A stretch of DNA of 64,000 nucleotides from Burkholderiaceae bacterium. GTDB lineage: Bacteria; Pseudomonadota; Gammaproteobacteria; Burkholderiales; Burkholderiaceae_B. The stretch is from positions 1 to 64,000 of the forward strand of contig JAOATE010000080.1 in assembly GCA_030158305.1 (NCBI GenBank), in the 5' to 3' direction. The notes beneath the pieces were generated by a model that saw only the letters and a program-made list of their open reading frames with translations, was not told the origin of the DNA and made no database searches. Position numbers and translations under genes: made by a program. Numbering within the stretch: position 1 is the stretch's first letter; each line of letters starts with the position of its first letter. This document shows positions 18,734 to 28,986 of the stretch, in pieces.

Positions 18734-19834
18734 TTAGGCGTGGGTGAGAACCTGACCATTGCGCACAAAGGGCAGCTTGCACACTTCGGCGGGCACCCAC
18801 TTGCCACGGATATCAATCTCAACCTGATCGCCCACCGCGACACCTTGAGGTAATCGGCCAAAACCCACTGAGACGCCCATGGTTGGGGACATCGTGCCGC
18901 TGGTGACCTCGCCCAAACCTTGGGCGGTACGCACGACCATGTGGGCGCGCATGACACCGCGGTCCAAAAGCTTGAGGCCAATAAATACACGGGGATCTGC
19001 AAATTGTTCGATAGCATCGCGACCAATAAAGCGGCGGTCTGCATCCTTGAGGGACACGGTCCAAGTGAGGCCTGCCTGATTGGGATGAATCAACTCATCC
19101 ATATCTTGGCCGTATAAATTCATGCCTGCTTCGAGGCGCAAGGTATCTCGCGCACCCAGGCCGCAAGGTGCGACACCCTGCGCAGTCAGATCTCGCCAGA
19201 GTTGCTCAACCTCGGATGCAGGCACAACAATCTCGAAACCGTCTTCGCCTGTGTAGCCTGTCCGCGCCACCATGGTGTCGCCAGGGAACTGTGCGCCAGA
19301 AAATACGCCGAGACTTTCTGTCGAGGCACGCCAAGCCGGACGCGTCGCCCACACTTTGGCGCGGGCGTTCGGCCCTTGGACAGCGACCATCGCAAGATCA
19401 CGTCTAGGCGTCACGGTGACGTTAAAACCACCGGAGGCTGCGACACGCTGCATCCAGGCGATGTCTTTTTCCGCTGTGCCAGCATTCACGACCAAACGCC
19501 ATTGTGTCGGTGTAAAAAAATAAGCGATCAGATCGTCAATCACACCGCCTTGAGGATTGAGCATGCAGGAGTACAGCGCCTTGCCTGCCTGAGTCAATTT
19601 GGCCACGTCATTGGCAATCAGCTTGCGTAAGAACGTTGTCGCATCAGCGCCCACCACATCCACATTGAGCATGTGCGAGACATCGAACATGCCTGCGTCA
19701 CGTCGCACGGCATGGTGCTCTTCGATTTGTGAACCGTAATTGACGGGCATTTCCCAGCCACCAAAATCAACCATACGCGCGCCTGCGGCAAGATGCACGT
19801 TGGCAAGAGGGGTGCGCTTTAATTCAGCAGACAT
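18734..19834 (-). CDS. gcvT: aminomethyltransferase, T protein
   Basis: GcvT transfers the methylene carbon of the lipoyl-bound intermediate to tetrahydrofolate and releases ammonia. ATG 19834 gives 366 residues. [46 protein letters not shown] and [19 protein letters not shown] follow in family order. The open frame extends upstream through the riboswitch to 20002, but that part does not look like protein. A GGAG stands eight bases before the chosen ATG. It is the first gene of the glycine cleavage operon. Confidence 0.97.
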   Translation of the reverse strand: MSAELKRTPLANVHLAAGARMVDFGGWEMPVNYGSQIEEHHAVRRDAGMFDVSHMLNVDVVGADATTFLRKLIANDVAKLTQAGKALYSCMLNPQGGVIDDLIAYFFTPTQWRLVVNAGTAEKDIAWMQRVAASGGFNVTVTPRRDLAMVAVQGPNARAKVWATRPAWRASTESLGVFSGAQFPGDTMVARTGYTGEDGFEIVVPASEVEQLWRDLTAQGVAPCGLGARDTLRLEAGMNLYGQDMDELIHPNQAGLTWTVSLKDADRRFIGRDAIEQFADPRVFIGLKLLDRGVMRAHMVVRTAQGLGEVTSGTMSPTMGVSVGFGRLPQGVAVGDQVEIDIRGKWVPAEVCKLPFVRNGQVLTHA

Positions 19835-19924
19835 AAAAGAACTCCGGCAGAGAAATAAGACAGTAGAAAGGTGCGGCACCTCAATCTCATGCGCTGCGCG
19901 CACGAAATTTGAATGGCGATCCGC

Positions 19925-20162
19925 CCCTCTGTCCTTTTGCCTGAGAGTTGCCCCGCAAGCTCGCGGGTGTGCACCTTCGGCGCCCGTGGTGACCCTGTTC
20001 AAGGGGTCGCGGGTCTCTCCAGAGTGTTGTGCTGAAGGCCTTCGGTTAGAAAGCCTTCAATTCATGTTGCGGTATGGGGGGCCTGAGCGATTCTGGGCGA
20101 ATTGCGCCTTCGGCGGCAAACAGAAGTGGATAAGGACTTCTTTGCGCTCTCCCGCAATATGC
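19925..20162 (-). promoter_or_regulatory. tandem glycine riboswitch upstream of gcvTHP
   Basis: On the minus strand two glycine aptamers lie in series. The downstream one (about 20026-19927) has CTCTGGAGAGACC, GCCGAAGG, and CTCAGGCAAAAGGACAGAG. The upstream one (about 20162-20063) has GCGGGAGAGCGC, CGCCGAAGGCGCAA and GCTCAGGCCCCCCATACCGC, closed by a P1 helix of CATATTGCGG with CCGCAACATG (one mismatch). Such riboswitches normally turn on glycine cleavage genes when glycine is abundant. I see no strong terminator between the second aptamer and the gcvT start, so control of translation or Rho access is more likely than simple attenuation. Confidence 0.93.
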
Positions 20163-20177
20163 GTTCACAGCTTTTGA

Positions 20178-20207
20178 AGCATAACGCGAAACGCGAGCCC
20201 TCGACAA
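20178..20207 (-). promoter_or_regulatory. putative sigma-70 promoter of the gcvTHP leader
   Basis: The minus strand carries TTGTCG (20207-20202), an 18-base spacer and TATGCT (20183-20178). The predicted start near 20171 falls about ten bases before the first riboswitch aptamer, which supports the assignment. Just upstream, a CCTCTG-GGAT-CAGAGG hairpin (20239-20254) over the stop codon of the flavoprotein gene may separate the two transcripts. Confidence 0.6.
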
Positions 20208-20247
20208 GTCCGCCCTTGTCTCGGCCCAGGCTTAAACACCTCTGGGA

Positions 20248-21444
20248 TCAGAGGCTCCGCCCGCAAGCGACGCCAGACGCCCACGCCCATTGAAAGTTAT
20301 AGCCACCTAGCCATCCCGTGACATCAACCGTTTCGCCGATAAAGTGCAAGCCAGGTACGTTTCGGGCTTGCATGCTGCGCTGATCGAGCCCGCGCGTATC
20401 CACGCCGCCGCGCATCACTTCGGCTTTTTTGTAGCCCGCCGTTCCGCTCGGGACAAGGGCCCAGGCCTGAATGCGCTGCGCTAAGTCCTTGAGGATGCGA
20501 TCTGGTGCGTCTGCGAGCCGTGTCGTCGCCTGTTCGCCAAGCCACTGCTCCGCGAGGCGCTTGGGCCAGAGAGACGAAAGTACCGTCCCTAGCTGTTGCT
20601 TGCCGCCGACCTTAGACTCGAGCAGCTTGGCGGATAAGTCTTGCCCTGGCGCTAAGTCCAGCACAATCGCCTCACCAGGCTGCCAATAACTCGAAATCTG
20701 CAAAATGCCGGGGCCCGATAAGCCCCGGTGGGTAAATAAGACATCTTCGAGAAAATGCTGCGCACGCCGCCCCGGACCTGCGCTCACCGTTGCCTGTAGG
20801 GCAACACCCGCAAGCTCGCCAAAAGGTGCCCACGCCTCCGCATCGAAGGTCAGAGGCACCAGCGCCGGGCGCGGTTCAATGACCTTGAGTCCGAACTGAC
20901 GGGCGAGCTTTAAGCCAAAATCTGTGGCGCCAAGCTGGGGAATGGCCAAGCCACCCGTGGCTACCACCAAATTGCTCGCAAGAATCGGCCCGACGGAGGT
21001 GTTGACAGTAAAAACAGTGGCCCCCGCAGACTCCTCTCGCAAGACTTCCTTGACCTCGCAGGGCATCCGCCACTGAACGCCGCCTTGATCGCACTCGACA
21101 CGCAGCATCTCGATAATCGACTCGCTGCTGTCGTCGCAAAAAAGCTGACCTTTGTGCTTTTCGTGCCAGGCAATGTCATGACGGCGCATCAGGTCAATAA
21201 AGTCCTGAGGGGTATAACTAGCCAGTGCTGACTTGCAAAAATGAGGATTTGCCGAAATGAAGTTCTCTGGCAGTACTTGTCTGTTGGTGAAGTTACAACG
21301 ACCACCACCCGAGATACGGATTTTTTCCGCTAGCTTACTGGCGTGATCAATCAGCACGACCGAGCGTCCACGCTGCGCAGCGACCGCGGCACACATCATG
21401 CCAGCGGCGCCCGCACCAATGACCGCCACATCAAACTGCTGCAT
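20248..21444 (-). CDS. HI0933/YhiN-family FAD-dependent oxidoreductase
   Basis: The 398-residue flavoprotein has an N-terminal dinucleotide fold (VAVIGAGAAGMMCAAVAAQRG), the family signature KIRISGGGRCNFTN, a second VVATGGLAIPQLGATDFG motif, and the C-terminal GETVDVTGWLGGYNFQWAWA segment. Members of this group (PF03486) are widespread. Their substrate is mostly unknown, although the related BaiN enzymes reduce bile-acid double bonds. I chose ATG 21444, which has AGGG upstream, rather than the TTG four codons earlier. It is transcribed towards gcvT but probably separately. Confidence 0.85.
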   Translation of the reverse strand: MQQFDVAVIGAGAAGMMCAAVAAQRGRSVVLIDHASKLAEKIRISGGGRCNFTNRQVLPENFISANPHFCKSALASYTPQDFIDLMRRHDIAWHEKHKGQLFCDDSSESIIEMLRVECDQGGVQWRMPCEVKEVLREESAGATVFTVNTSVGPILASNLVVATGGLAIPQLGATDFGLKLARQFGLKVIEPRPALVPLTFDAEAWAPFGELAGVALQATVSAGPGRRAQHFLEDVLFTHRGLSGPGILQISSYWQPGEAIVLDLAPGQDLSAKLLESKVGGKQQLGTVLSSLWPKRLAEQWLGEQATTRLADAPDRILKDLAQRIQAWALVPSGTAGYKKAEVMRGGVDTRGLDQRSMQARNVPGLHFIGETVDVTGWLGGYNFQWAWASGVACGRSL

Positions 21445-21483
21445 AGACGCCCTCAATCAGAGGTCTCGTTTGGCAACGTAAGA

Positions 21484-23751
21484 TCAGCATTGCTCTTCTA
21501 TCAGACAGTCGACGTAGTAACGCTTTTCACCATTGGGCAAAACATCTTCGCCCAAGCCGTGAATGTAGGTTTCAAATGCAGGAAACATTTGGTTGAACTC
21601 ACGCGCGAACTGCAGGTATTGCACGATGGTTTTGTTAAAACGCTCACCCGGAATCAACAAGGGAATACCGGGTGGGTAGGGCGTTAACAACACACCTGTC
21701 ACGCGACCCTCGAGTTGGTCGATGGAGACACGCTCAACCTCGCGGTGGGCCATTTTGGCAAAGGCATCAGAGGGTTTCAGTGCCGGCACCATATCGCTCA
21801 AATACATTTCGGTCGTCAGACGTGCGACATCATGCTTGCGGTATTGCTCATGAATCTGCTGACACAAATCGCGCAGCCCCATGCGTTCATAGCGTCGATT
21901 ACCTTTGCAGAAGTCAGGCAAGATGCGCCACATTGGCTGATTGCGGTCATAGTCATCCTTGAACTGCTGCAAAGCAGTTAGCAAGGTATTCCAACGGCCT
22001 TTGGTGATGCCGATCGTGAACATAATGAAAAAGGAATACAAGCCGGTTTTTTCAACTACCACGCCATGCTCGGTCAAGTACTTTGACACCAATGCGGCAG
22101 GCACGCCGGTTTCACCAAAGCTACCGGACATATCCAATCCTGGCGTGACAATCGTCGCCTTGATCGGATCCAGCATGTTGAAGCCCTCGGCAAGATCGCC
22201 AAAGCCATGCCAGTGGTCGTTGGCTTTGAGCATCCAGTCGGACTGTTCACCCACACCATGGGCGGCAAGATAATCCGGACCCCAAACGGTAAACCACCAG
22301 TCATCATCACCGTACTCGAGATCGACCTTACGCATCGCGCGACGGAAATCAAGCGCTTCACGGATACTTTCCTCGACCAGGGCCGTACCGCCGGGCGCTT
22401 CCATCATCGCCGCTGCCACATCGCACGACGCGATAATCGCGTACTGGGGCGAAGTCGACATATGCATCAGATAGGCTTCGTTGAAAATATTGCGATCAAG
22501 CTTGCGTGACTCAGATTCCTGAACAATGATCTGAGAAGCCTGCGAGATTCCGGCCAGCAGTTTGTGCGTCGAGTGCGTGGCAAACACCATGGATTTTGGG
22601 CTGCGCGGACGGCCGGCCCCAATCGCATGCATGTCCTGATAAAAGCTGTGGAACGCCGCATGCGGCAACCAGGCTTCATCAAAGTGAAGTGTATCGACCA
22701 GGTTGCCCAGCTTGGCCTTGATCGTCTCGACGTTGTAGATCACGCCGTCATAGGTACTTTGCGTCAATGTCAAAATGCGAGGATTTTTGTTTTTGACGTT
22801 GCGCGCAAAGGGATTGGCATCGATTTTTTTCTGGATATTCGCAGGTTCGAATTCCTCAAGAGGAATCGGTCCAATGATGCCCATATGATTGCGTGTTGGA
22901 CGCAAAAACACAGGGATCGCACCGGTCATCGTAATCGCGTGCAATATGGATTTGTGGCAGTTACGGTCCACCACCACAATGTCATCTGCCGCCACGTTGG
23001 CGTGCCAAACGACTTTGTTCGATGTTGAGGTGCCGTTGGTGACGAAATAGCAATGATCGGCGTTAAAAATCCGGGCGGCATTGAGCTCGGACTCGGCGAT
23101 CGGTCCGGTGTGGTCGAGCAACTGGCCAAGCTCGTCCACGGCATTACAGACGTCGGCACGCAACATGTTTTCACCAAAGAACTGGTGGAACATTTGCCCG
23201 ACAGGGCTCTTTAGAAAGGCAACGCCGCCTGAGTGACCTGGGCAGTGCCAAGAGTAGGAGCCATCCTGCGCATAATTGACCAGCTCACGAAAAAACGGAG
23301 GGGCCAGGCTGTCCACATAGCTGCGTGCTTCGCGGATGATGTGGCGCGCCACAAACTCAGGCGTGTCCTCAAACATGTGAATGAAACCATGCAATTCGCG
23401 CAAAATATCATTCGGAATATGCTCGGCCGTTCGCGTCTCACCATAGAGATAAATCGGTATGTCCGCATTCCGAAAACGCAACTCGCCGATAAATGTACGG
23501 AGATTTTTAATCGCGCCCGCGACATCTTCTGGGGAGTCCACATCAAACTCTTCGTCGTCAATCGAGAGAATGAACGCGCTGGCGCGACTCTGTTGTTGAG
23601 CAAAGGAGCTTAAGTCGCCATAGCTGGTGACCCCGATGACCTCCATGCCTTCGGCTTCGATCGCCGTGGCAAGCGCTCGAACGCCCAAACCCGAAGCGTT
23701 CTCCGAGCGGTAGTCCTCATCGATGATAAAGATAGGAAAGCGAAATTTCAT
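21484..23751 (-). CDS. Orn/Lys/Arg decarboxylase (AdiA-like, PLP-dependent)
   Basis: The product is 755 residues, the size of inducible biodegradative arginine decarboxylases. It has the N-terminal receiver-like wing domain (FRFPIFIIDEDY...), the PLP core with Lys 397 in FATHSTHKLLAG, and the C-terminal domain. These enzymes consume a proton while decarboxylating a basic amino acid in the cytosol, and serve acid resistance or polyamine synthesis. Whether the substrate is arginine, lysine or ornithine cannot be settled here. No antiporter gene (adiC or cadB type) is next to it, which argues against a complete acid-resistance module. Dcd is 131 bases upstream on the same strand. Confidence 0.9.
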   Translation of the reverse strand: MKFRFPIFIIDEDYRSENASGLGVRALATAIEAEGMEVIGVTSYGDLSSFAQQQSRASAFILSIDDEEFDVDSPEDVAGAIKNLRTFIGELRFRNADIPIYLYGETRTAEHIPNDILRELHGFIHMFEDTPEFVARHIIREARSYVDSLAPPFFRELVNYAQDGSYSWHCPGHSGGVAFLKSPVGQMFHQFFGENMLRADVCNAVDELGQLLDHTGPIAESELNAARIFNADHCYFVTNGTSTSNKVVWHANVAADDIVVVDRNCHKSILHAITMTGAIPVFLRPTRNHMGIIGPIPLEEFEPANIQKKIDANPFARNVKNKNPRILTLTQSTYDGVIYNVETIKAKLGNLVDTLHFDEAWLPHAAFHSFYQDMHAIGAGRPRSPKSMVFATHSTHKLLAGISQASQIIVQESESRKLDRNIFNEAYLMHMSTSPQYAIIASCDVAAAMMEAPGGTALVEESIREALDFRRAMRKVDLEYGDDDWWFTVWGPDYLAAHGVGEQSDWMLKANDHWHGFGDLAEGFNMLDPIKATIVTPGLDMSGSFGETGVPAALVSKYLTEHGVVVEKTGLYSFFIMFTIGITKGRWNTLLTALQQFKDDYDRNQPMWRILPDFCKGNRRYERMGLRDLCQQIHEQYRKHDVARLTTEMYLSDMVPALKPSDAFAKMAHREVERVSIDQLEGRVTGVLLTPYPPGIPLLIPGERFNKTIVQYLQFAREFNQMFPAFETYIHGLGEDVLPNGEKRYYVDCLIEEQC

Positions 23752-23882
23752 CCGAAGGACTCCGCAGAGAATAAATGGAAGATGTCGCTAAGCACGAGGC
23801 TCGGCACATAGCAATAAACAGAAGTATTAACACACCCACGCGACCAACACGAGTCAACTACGCGGGGTGAATGCATCCACGA

Positions 23883-24449
23883 TTAAGTGCGTGGCAGAGT
23901 GACGCCAAGCTGCCCCTGATATTTACCGCCCCGATCCTTGTAAGAGGTCGAGCAAATCTCGTCGCTTTCAAAAAACAGCATCTGCGCGCAACCTTCGCCT
24001 GCGTAGATTTTCGCAGGTAGCGGCGTGGTATTGGAGAACTCAAGCGTGACATGACCCTCCCACTCAGGCTCAAGAGGTGTCACGTTGACGATGATGCCGC
24101 AACGCGCATACGTGCTCTTGCCTAAACAAACGGTCAGCACACTGCGGGGAATCCGGAAATACTCGACCGTACGCGCGAGCGCAAAGGAGTTTGGGGGAAT
24201 GATGCAAATATCACCCTTGAAATCAACAAAAGATTTTTCGTCGAAATTTTTGGGATCGACAATAGTCGAATTGATATTCGTGAAGATTTTGAACTCATTG
24301 GCACAGCGCACGTCATAGCCGTAGCTGCTTGTGCCGTAGCTCACAATCCGTCCTGATTCGTTAGAACGCACTTGGCCAGGCTCGAAGGGTTCGATCATCC
24401 CGTCGCTTTGGGCCATGCGGCGAATCCAGTTGTCGCTTTTGATGCTCAT
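23883..24449 (-). CDS. dcd: dCTP deaminase
   Basis: Dcd converts dCTP to dUTP, the main source of dUMP for thymidylate synthase. The 188-residue product contains [15 protein letters not shown], the catalytic-loop region [32 protein letters not shown] with its Arg-Cys-Gly and Glu, and the C-terminal [21 protein letters not shown]. All are typical of the trimeric dUTPase-fold deaminases. ATG 24449 begins [13 protein letters not shown] as in the family. It lies between the mrp and decarboxylase genes. Confidence 0.96.
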   Translation of the reverse strand: MSIKSDNWIRRMAQSDGMIEPFEPGQVRSNESGRIVSYGTSSYGYDVRCANEFKIFTNINSTIVDPKNFDEKSFVDFKGDICIIPPNSFALARTVEYFRIPRSVLTVCLGKSTYARCGIIVNVTPLEPEWEGHVTLEFSNTTPLPAKIYAGEGCAQMLFFESDEICSTSYKDRGGKYQGQLGVTLPRT

Positions 24450-24493
24450 TAAACAAGCGCCTCAAAATTAAAAGTCGAGAGCGCGAATTTTAC

Positions 24494-24525
24494 CCCTTGT
24501 ATGGGCTGATCTGACCATACAAGGG
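24494..24525. repeat. 11-bp perfect inverted repeat between mrp and dcd
   Basis: CCCTTGTATGG (24494-24504) and CCATACAAGGG (24515-24525) form a perfect stem with a ten-base loop. Neither strand has a T tract after it, so it is not a canonical terminator. It could be a processing or attenuation structure or a protein-binding site in front of dcd. Confidence 0.6.
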
Positions 24526-24539
24526 CAGTAAAACCAAAT

Positions 24540-25625
24540 CTAAGTGCGTTTAACGGCAATCACGCCAAACTTATCGCTCAAATCCTTTGGCAAAGCATCC
24601 ACTTTGGCGGCGACTCTGGCGGCAATCTCACCGTAAAGCTTGGCCGCCTCGCTCGTCGGAGCTGACAGAACCGTCGGCTTTCCTGCGTCTGCCCCGACAC
24701 GAATCGCCATCGACAGGGGTAGCGCCCCCAGCCAGGCTACCTTGTATTGGTCCGCCATGCGTTGCCCGCCACCCTCGCCAAAGATATGCTCGGCATGTCC
24801 GCACTGGCTACAAACGTGAATCGCCATATTTTCGATGACACCCAGCACCGGGATATTGACCTTTTCAAACATGCGCAACCCTTTGCGCGCATCCAAAAGG
24901 GCTAAATCCTGAGGCGTTGTCACGATCACGGCCCCCACAACAGGGACTTTTTGCGACAAGGTCAAGGCGATGTCGCCTGTACCTGGAGGCATATCGATAA
25001 TCAGATAATCCAAATTATCCCAATTGGTCGACCGCAACAACTGCTCAAGCGCCTGAGTCACCATTGGACCGCGCCAAATGGCGGGATTGTCCTCACTAAT
25101 CATAAAACCAATTGAATTGGTTTGGATGCCATGCCCCACGACCGGGCTCATCGTCTTGCCATCGGAGCTATCGGGACGCTGCGAAACACCCAACAGGGTC
25201 GGCACACTTGGCCCGTAAATATCCGCATCTAACAAACCTACTCGAGCGCCGTCGGCCTGTAAGGCGAGCGCGAGGTTCACCGCGGTCGTGCTCTTTCCTA
25301 CGCCCCCCTTGCCTGAGGCCACGGCGATAATGTTGCGCACACCCGGCACGAGTGCGACCCCAGGCTGAACGGCGTGGGCGATGATTTTGCTCGAAATCGT
25401 GACGTCGGCTTGAGAGATTCCCGCCGCCTGAAGGGCTTCGAGCAACAGGCTGCGCAAGGACTCAAACCGGCGGGCGGCGGGGTAGCCCAACACCACCTGA
25501 ACACTGACTCGACCGTCAGCGATCTGGATCTGCGTGTCCTTGACGGCGCGACTCAGCGACACACCTGTCACTGGATCCAGCACCCGCTCAAGTACTGTCC
25601 GGACGTCTACTAGCGCTACACTCAT
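24540..25625 (-). CDS. apbC: Mrp/ApbC iron-sulfur cluster carrier ATPase
   Basis: This cytosolic P-loop ATPase binds and delivers 4Fe-4S clusters. ATG 25625 gives 361 residues: an N-terminal DUF59/MIP18-like domain (about 5-80), the deviant Walker A GKGGVGKST (105-113), DADIYGPSVPTLLG, and the cluster-binding pair Cys 272 and Cys 275 in HVCSQCGHAEH. A longer frame starts at 25664 but reaches into the divergent gene's leader, so I did not use it. It diverges from the small membrane-protein gene and lies upstream of dcd. Confidence 0.94.
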   Translation of the reverse strand: MSVALVDVRTVLERVLDPVTGVSLSRAVKDTQIQIADGRVSVQVVLGYPAARRFESLRSLLLEALQAAGISQADVTISSKIIAHAVQPGVALVPGVRNIIAVASGKGGVGKSTTAVNLALALQADGARVGLLDADIYGPSVPTLLGVSQRPDSSDGKTMSPVVGHGIQTNSIGFMISEDNPAIWRGPMVTQALEQLLRSTNWDNLDYLIIDMPPGTGDIALTLSQKVPVVGAVIVTTPQDLALLDARKGLRMFEKVNIPVLGVIENMAIHVCSQCGHAEHIFGEGGGQRMADQYKVAWLGALPLSMAIRVGADAGKPTVLSAPTSEAAKLYGEIAARVAAKVDALPKDLSDKFGVIAVKRT

Positions 25626-25673
25626 TGCAATTCCTCTGCTATCTTTGTTTTTTATTTGGACCACGGTATCACT

Positions 25674-25934
25674 ATGATTGAACTACTTCGCCGCATTATC
25701 CGCTTTGCCGTGGTCATCGTGGTGGCTTTCATCGGACTGGTGATGGCACTCATCCTGACTTTTTCCACCCTCATTGCGATTGTCTTTTTGCTCGTGATTT
25801 CCCGCTTGCGCGGCAAACCTTTCGAGGCCAAAGAATACTGGATGGCGCGCAGATCCGGTCGTAAGTCCACGTCAACACAGGGTTCTTTGAACGCAAAAGA
25901 CGTCACTGACGTCGAATCTCGAGATGTCCGCTAG
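25674..25934 (+). CDS. small membrane protein of unknown function
   Basis: The 86-residue product (from ATG 25674) has one long hydrophobic segment of roughly 35 residues beginning FAVVIVVAFIGLVMALIL, enough for one or two membrane passes. A basic charged tail follows, with RRSGRKSTST. I do not recognise a family. It diverges from apbC with 48 bases between starts and precedes metG by 115 bases, where I see no terminator. An ATG six codons upstream (25656) is an alternative start. Confidence 0.6.
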   Translation: MIELLRRIIRFAVVIVVAFIGLVMALILTFSTLIAIVFLLVISRLRGKPFEAKEYWMARRSGRKSTSTQGSLNAKDVTDVESRDVR

Positions 25935-26049
25935 GTCAGCCGCTCAGCCAACCCGCCTGATCGGCCCGCATCATCAACGCTGCACGCGCCAAACACTGCT
26001 CTAAAATGATCCTATTGATCTCAATGTCCACCTAAGCTTCCTGTCACTC

Positions 26050-28191
26050 ATGTCCCGAACTATTTTTGTCACGACCGCACTGCCCTACGCCAACGGTTCA
26101 TTCCACATTGGCCACATCATGGAATACATTCAGGCGGATATCTGGGTGCGCTCAATGCGGATGGCGGGACACACGGTGCACTTTGTCGGGGCTGACGACA
26201 CGCACGGCGCCCCCATCATGCTGAAAGCCGAGGCCGAGGGCATTACTCCTCAGCAGCTCGTGGCCCGTATCGCAGCCGAACGCCCCCAGTATCTGCAAGG
26301 CTTTCATATCGAGTTCGATCACTGGCACTCCACGGATTCGCCTGAAAACGTCGAGCTCTCGCAAGGTATTTACCTCAAACTGCGCGAAGCTGGATTGATC
26401 GAAACACGCGAGATTGAGCAATTTTTTGATCCGGTCAAGGGCATGTTTTTGCCGGACAGATACATCAAAGGCGAGTGCCCGAAATGTCATGCCAAGGATC
26501 AGTACGGCGACTCTTGCGAGGCCTGTGGCGCCGTCTATGCGCCCACCGACCTGATTGACCCCTACTCCACGCTGACACAAGCGCGCCCCATTCTCAAAAG
26601 CTCAGAACACTTTTTCTTTAAGCTCTCCGACCCGCGCTGCGTACAGTTTTTACAAGACTGGACCACAGGGACCAACACCCAAGGTCACAAACGTCTCCAA
26701 TCCGAAGTGCTGGCTAAAACCCGCGAATGGCTCGGACATGGCGAAGGCGACGACCAAGTCAACCTGGGCGACTGGGATATTTCGCGTGACGCGCCCTACT
26801 TCGGGATCGAAATCCCTGATGCCCCGGGCAAGTATTTTTACGTATGGCTGGATGCCCCAGTCGGTTATCTCGCCTCGCTCAAGGCTTACTGCGCCAAGCT
26901 CGGCATCGATTTCGATACGCTGCTGACCCCCGGCAATGCGACTGAGCAAGTGCACTTCATCGGTAAAGACATCGTCTATTTTCACGCGCTGTTCTGGCCC
27001 GCCATGCTGAAGTTTGCCGGCAGAAAAACACCTGACCAACTCAATGTGCATGGTTTTATCACCGTCAGTGGTGAAAAAATGTCCAAGAGCCGTGGCACGG
27101 GAATTTCTCCGTTACGCTATCTACAGTTGGGCATGAATGCCGAATGGATGCGGTATTACATCGCGGCCAAACTCAACGCTCGCGTCGAAGACATCGACTT
27201 TAATCCCGATGATTTTGTCGCACGCGTCAATAGCGATTTGGTGGGCAAATACATCAACATCGCCAGCCGCGCCGCCAATTTCATCAGCAAGTATTTTGAT
27301 GGCCAGCTCGCTTATCCTGGCGACAACGCCTTGTCTAAGCACTGGACGCAAGCCGCGCAAGCCGTTCGCAATGATTTGGAAACGCGCGAATACGGTCGTG
27401 CGATTCGTGAAATCATGGCACTTGCCGATCAGATCAACCAAGCCTTTGACGCCGCTCAGCCCTGGCTGATTGCCAAAGGTCTGGCTGACGCAGATCCAGC
27501 ACAACGCGCTTCGCTTCAGCATATTTGCTCAACAGCGCTGGCAGGCTTTAAAGCCTTGACGGTCATGCTCACGCCCATTTTGCCCGTGCTGTCACAGCGT
27601 GTCGCGCAAGAGCTCTTTGGTCTGTCGCGTAGCTTTGTGTGGTCCGATGCTGGTGAGCTGCCCGCGCACATCAGTCCCTTTAAACACCTGATGCAACGTG
27701 TGGAGCCCACGATGCTCGATGCGTTGTTTGAACTCCCCGCTGAGACTGCGTCCAAAGACAAACCCAAAGCCGTCGCCGATGCTGGAACCGCTGCGGCTGC
27801 CACAGTGGATCACTCGGGTGGGCTCACACCAGGCGGCGAACCCATCGCGGCAGCCATCACAATCGATGACTTCATGAAGGTCGATATGCGGGTCGCCCGC
27901 ATTGTCGATTGCGCACGTGTCGAAGGTTCGACCAAGCTGCTGCAACTCACGCTTGACCTCGGCGAGGGACGTCACCGCAATATTTTTTCAGGGATTCAAT
28001 CTGCGTATCAACCGGAGCAACTCAAAGGTCGGCTGACTGTCGTAGTGGCCAACCTTGCGCCTAGAAAAATGAAATTTGGCGTGTCTGAGGGCATGGTGCT
28101 CTCAGCGAGCCACTTTGACCCGAAGGCTCAGCCAGGGATTTACGTCTTGGATCCCGAGAGTGGCGCACAACCCGGTATGCGGATTCGTTAA
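26050..28191 (+). CDS. metG: methionyl-tRNA synthetase
   Basis: MetG charges tRNA-Met. The 713-residue product has the class I signatures HIGH (19-22) and KMSKS (343-347), a zinc-binding insertion with cysteines near 143, 146, 156 and 159 (CPKCH...SCEACG), and a helical anticodon-binding domain. A C-terminal EMAP/tRNA-binding domain (from about residue 605, [18 protein letters not shown]) is of the type that promotes dimerisation. A short Ala-rich linker joins the last two. The gene appears to be transcribed alone and ends convergently with trhO. Confidence 0.98.
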   Translation: MSRTIFVTTALPYANGSFHIGHIMEYIQADIWVRSMRMAGHTVHFVGADDTHGAPIMLKAEAEGITPQQLVARIAAERPQYLQGFHIEFDHWHSTDSPENVELSQGIYLKLREAGLIETREIEQFFDPVKGMFLPDRYIKGECPKCHAKDQYGDSCEACGAVYAPTDLIDPYSTLTQARPILKSSEHFFFKLSDPRCVQFLQDWTTGTNTQGHKRLQSEVLAKTREWLGHGEGDDQVNLGDWDISRDAPYFGIEIPDAPGKYFYVWLDAPVGYLASLKAYCAKLGIDFDTLLTPGNATEQVHFIGKDIVYFHALFWPAMLKFAGRKTPDQLNVHGFITVSGEKMSKSRGTGISPLRYLQLGMNAEWMRYYIAAKLNARVEDIDFNPDDFVARVNSDLVGKYINIASRAANFISKYFDGQLAYPGDNALSKHWTQAAQAVRNDLETREYGRAIREIMALADQINQAFDAAQPWLIAKGLADADPAQRASLQHICSTALAGFKALTVMLTPILPVLSQRVAQELFGLSRSFVWSDAGELPAHISPFKHLMQRVEPTMLDALFELPAETASKDKPKAVADAGTAAAATVDHSGGLTPGGEPIAAAITIDDFMKVDMRVARIVDCARVEGSTKLLQLTLDLGEGRHRNIFSGIQSAYQPEQLKGRLTVVVANLAPRKMKFGVSEGMVLSASHFDPKAQPGIYVLDPESGAQPGMRIR

Positions 28192-28213
28192 GTCCGCATG
28201 TCCGCCAAAACCA

Positions 28214-28954
28214 CTACGCGAGTGGTTGCGGCTGAAGCGCCGGATCCAAGGTCCGGCGCTCATCAAAAACAAAACAATTGCCTTGATATCCAACGCCGCC
28301 AGTTTCCTCAAAATACTTGAGGATGCCGCCGTCTAGCTGATAGACGTTTTCAACGCCCACTTCACCCATAAAAATAGCGGCTTTTTCACAGCGGATACCA
28401 CCCGTGCAAAAGCTAATGATCGTCTTGCCGGCGAGCTCGTCTTTATGATCGAGCACGGCCTGGGGGAACTCGGTGAACTTGGTCAGATTCCAATGCATCG
28501 CGCCCACGAAGGTGCCGGCTTCGACTTCAAAATCGTTTCGCGTATCGAGTAACACGACGGGACGTCCCGCATCGTCGTGGCCCTCCGTGATCCAGCGTGC
28601 CGCCGTCTGTGCATCCACTGCAGGCGCGCGCCCCGCTTCGGGACGAATCGTCGGATGATTCATGCGGATAATTTCACGCTTGATTTTGACCAACATTTTC
28701 TTGAAGGGCACGTCTTGCGAAAGACTGAACTTTGCTTCGAGATCAACGAAAGCAGGGTCTGCACGCAGCCAGTCTAAAAAAAGATCAATATTTTCTTTTG
28801 TGCCAGCTAAAAATAAATTGATGCCCTCTGGTGTCAGCAGTACGGTGCCTTTGAGGGCATTGACTTGGGCTTGAGCCAGCAGTGCAAGCCTACGCTCTTC
28901 GAGATTGTCGAGAGAGACGAATTTGTAAGCGGCAATATTGGTAATCTGGATCAT
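28214..28954 (-). CDS. trhO: tRNA uridine(34) hydroxylase, rhodanese family
   Basis: TrhO (formerly YceA) hydroxylates U34 of certain tRNAs to 5-hydroxyuridine with oxygen, an early step to cmo5U. The 246-residue product has the N-terminal UPF0176 domain (NALKGTVLLTPEGINLFLAG, KIKREIIRM) followed by a rhodanese domain with the active-site loop FCTGGIRCEKAA, placing cysteines at 183 and 189. The C-terminal LDGGILKYFEETGG and the family length fit. It diverges from thiS. Confidence 0.93.
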   Translation of the reverse strand: MIQITNIAAYKFVSLDNLEERRLALLAQAQVNALKGTVLLTPEGINLFLAGTKENIDLFLDWLRADPAFVDLEAKFSLSQDVPFKKMLVKIKREIIRMNHPTIRPEAGRAPAVDAQTAARWITEGHDDAGRPVVLLDTRNDFEVEAGTFVGAMHWNLTKFTEFPQAVLDHKDELAGKTIISFCTGGIRCEKAAIFMGEVGVENVYQLDGGILKYFEETGGVGYQGNCFVFDERRTLDPALQPQPLA

Positions 28955-28986
28955 CGTTTATGGATTATACCCACTACAATAACGCT

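Noticed and set aside
19835-20002. N-terminal extension of GcvT by 56 residues
   Set aside because: This part overlaps the glycine riboswitch, and the family start is [14 protein letters not shown] at 19834.
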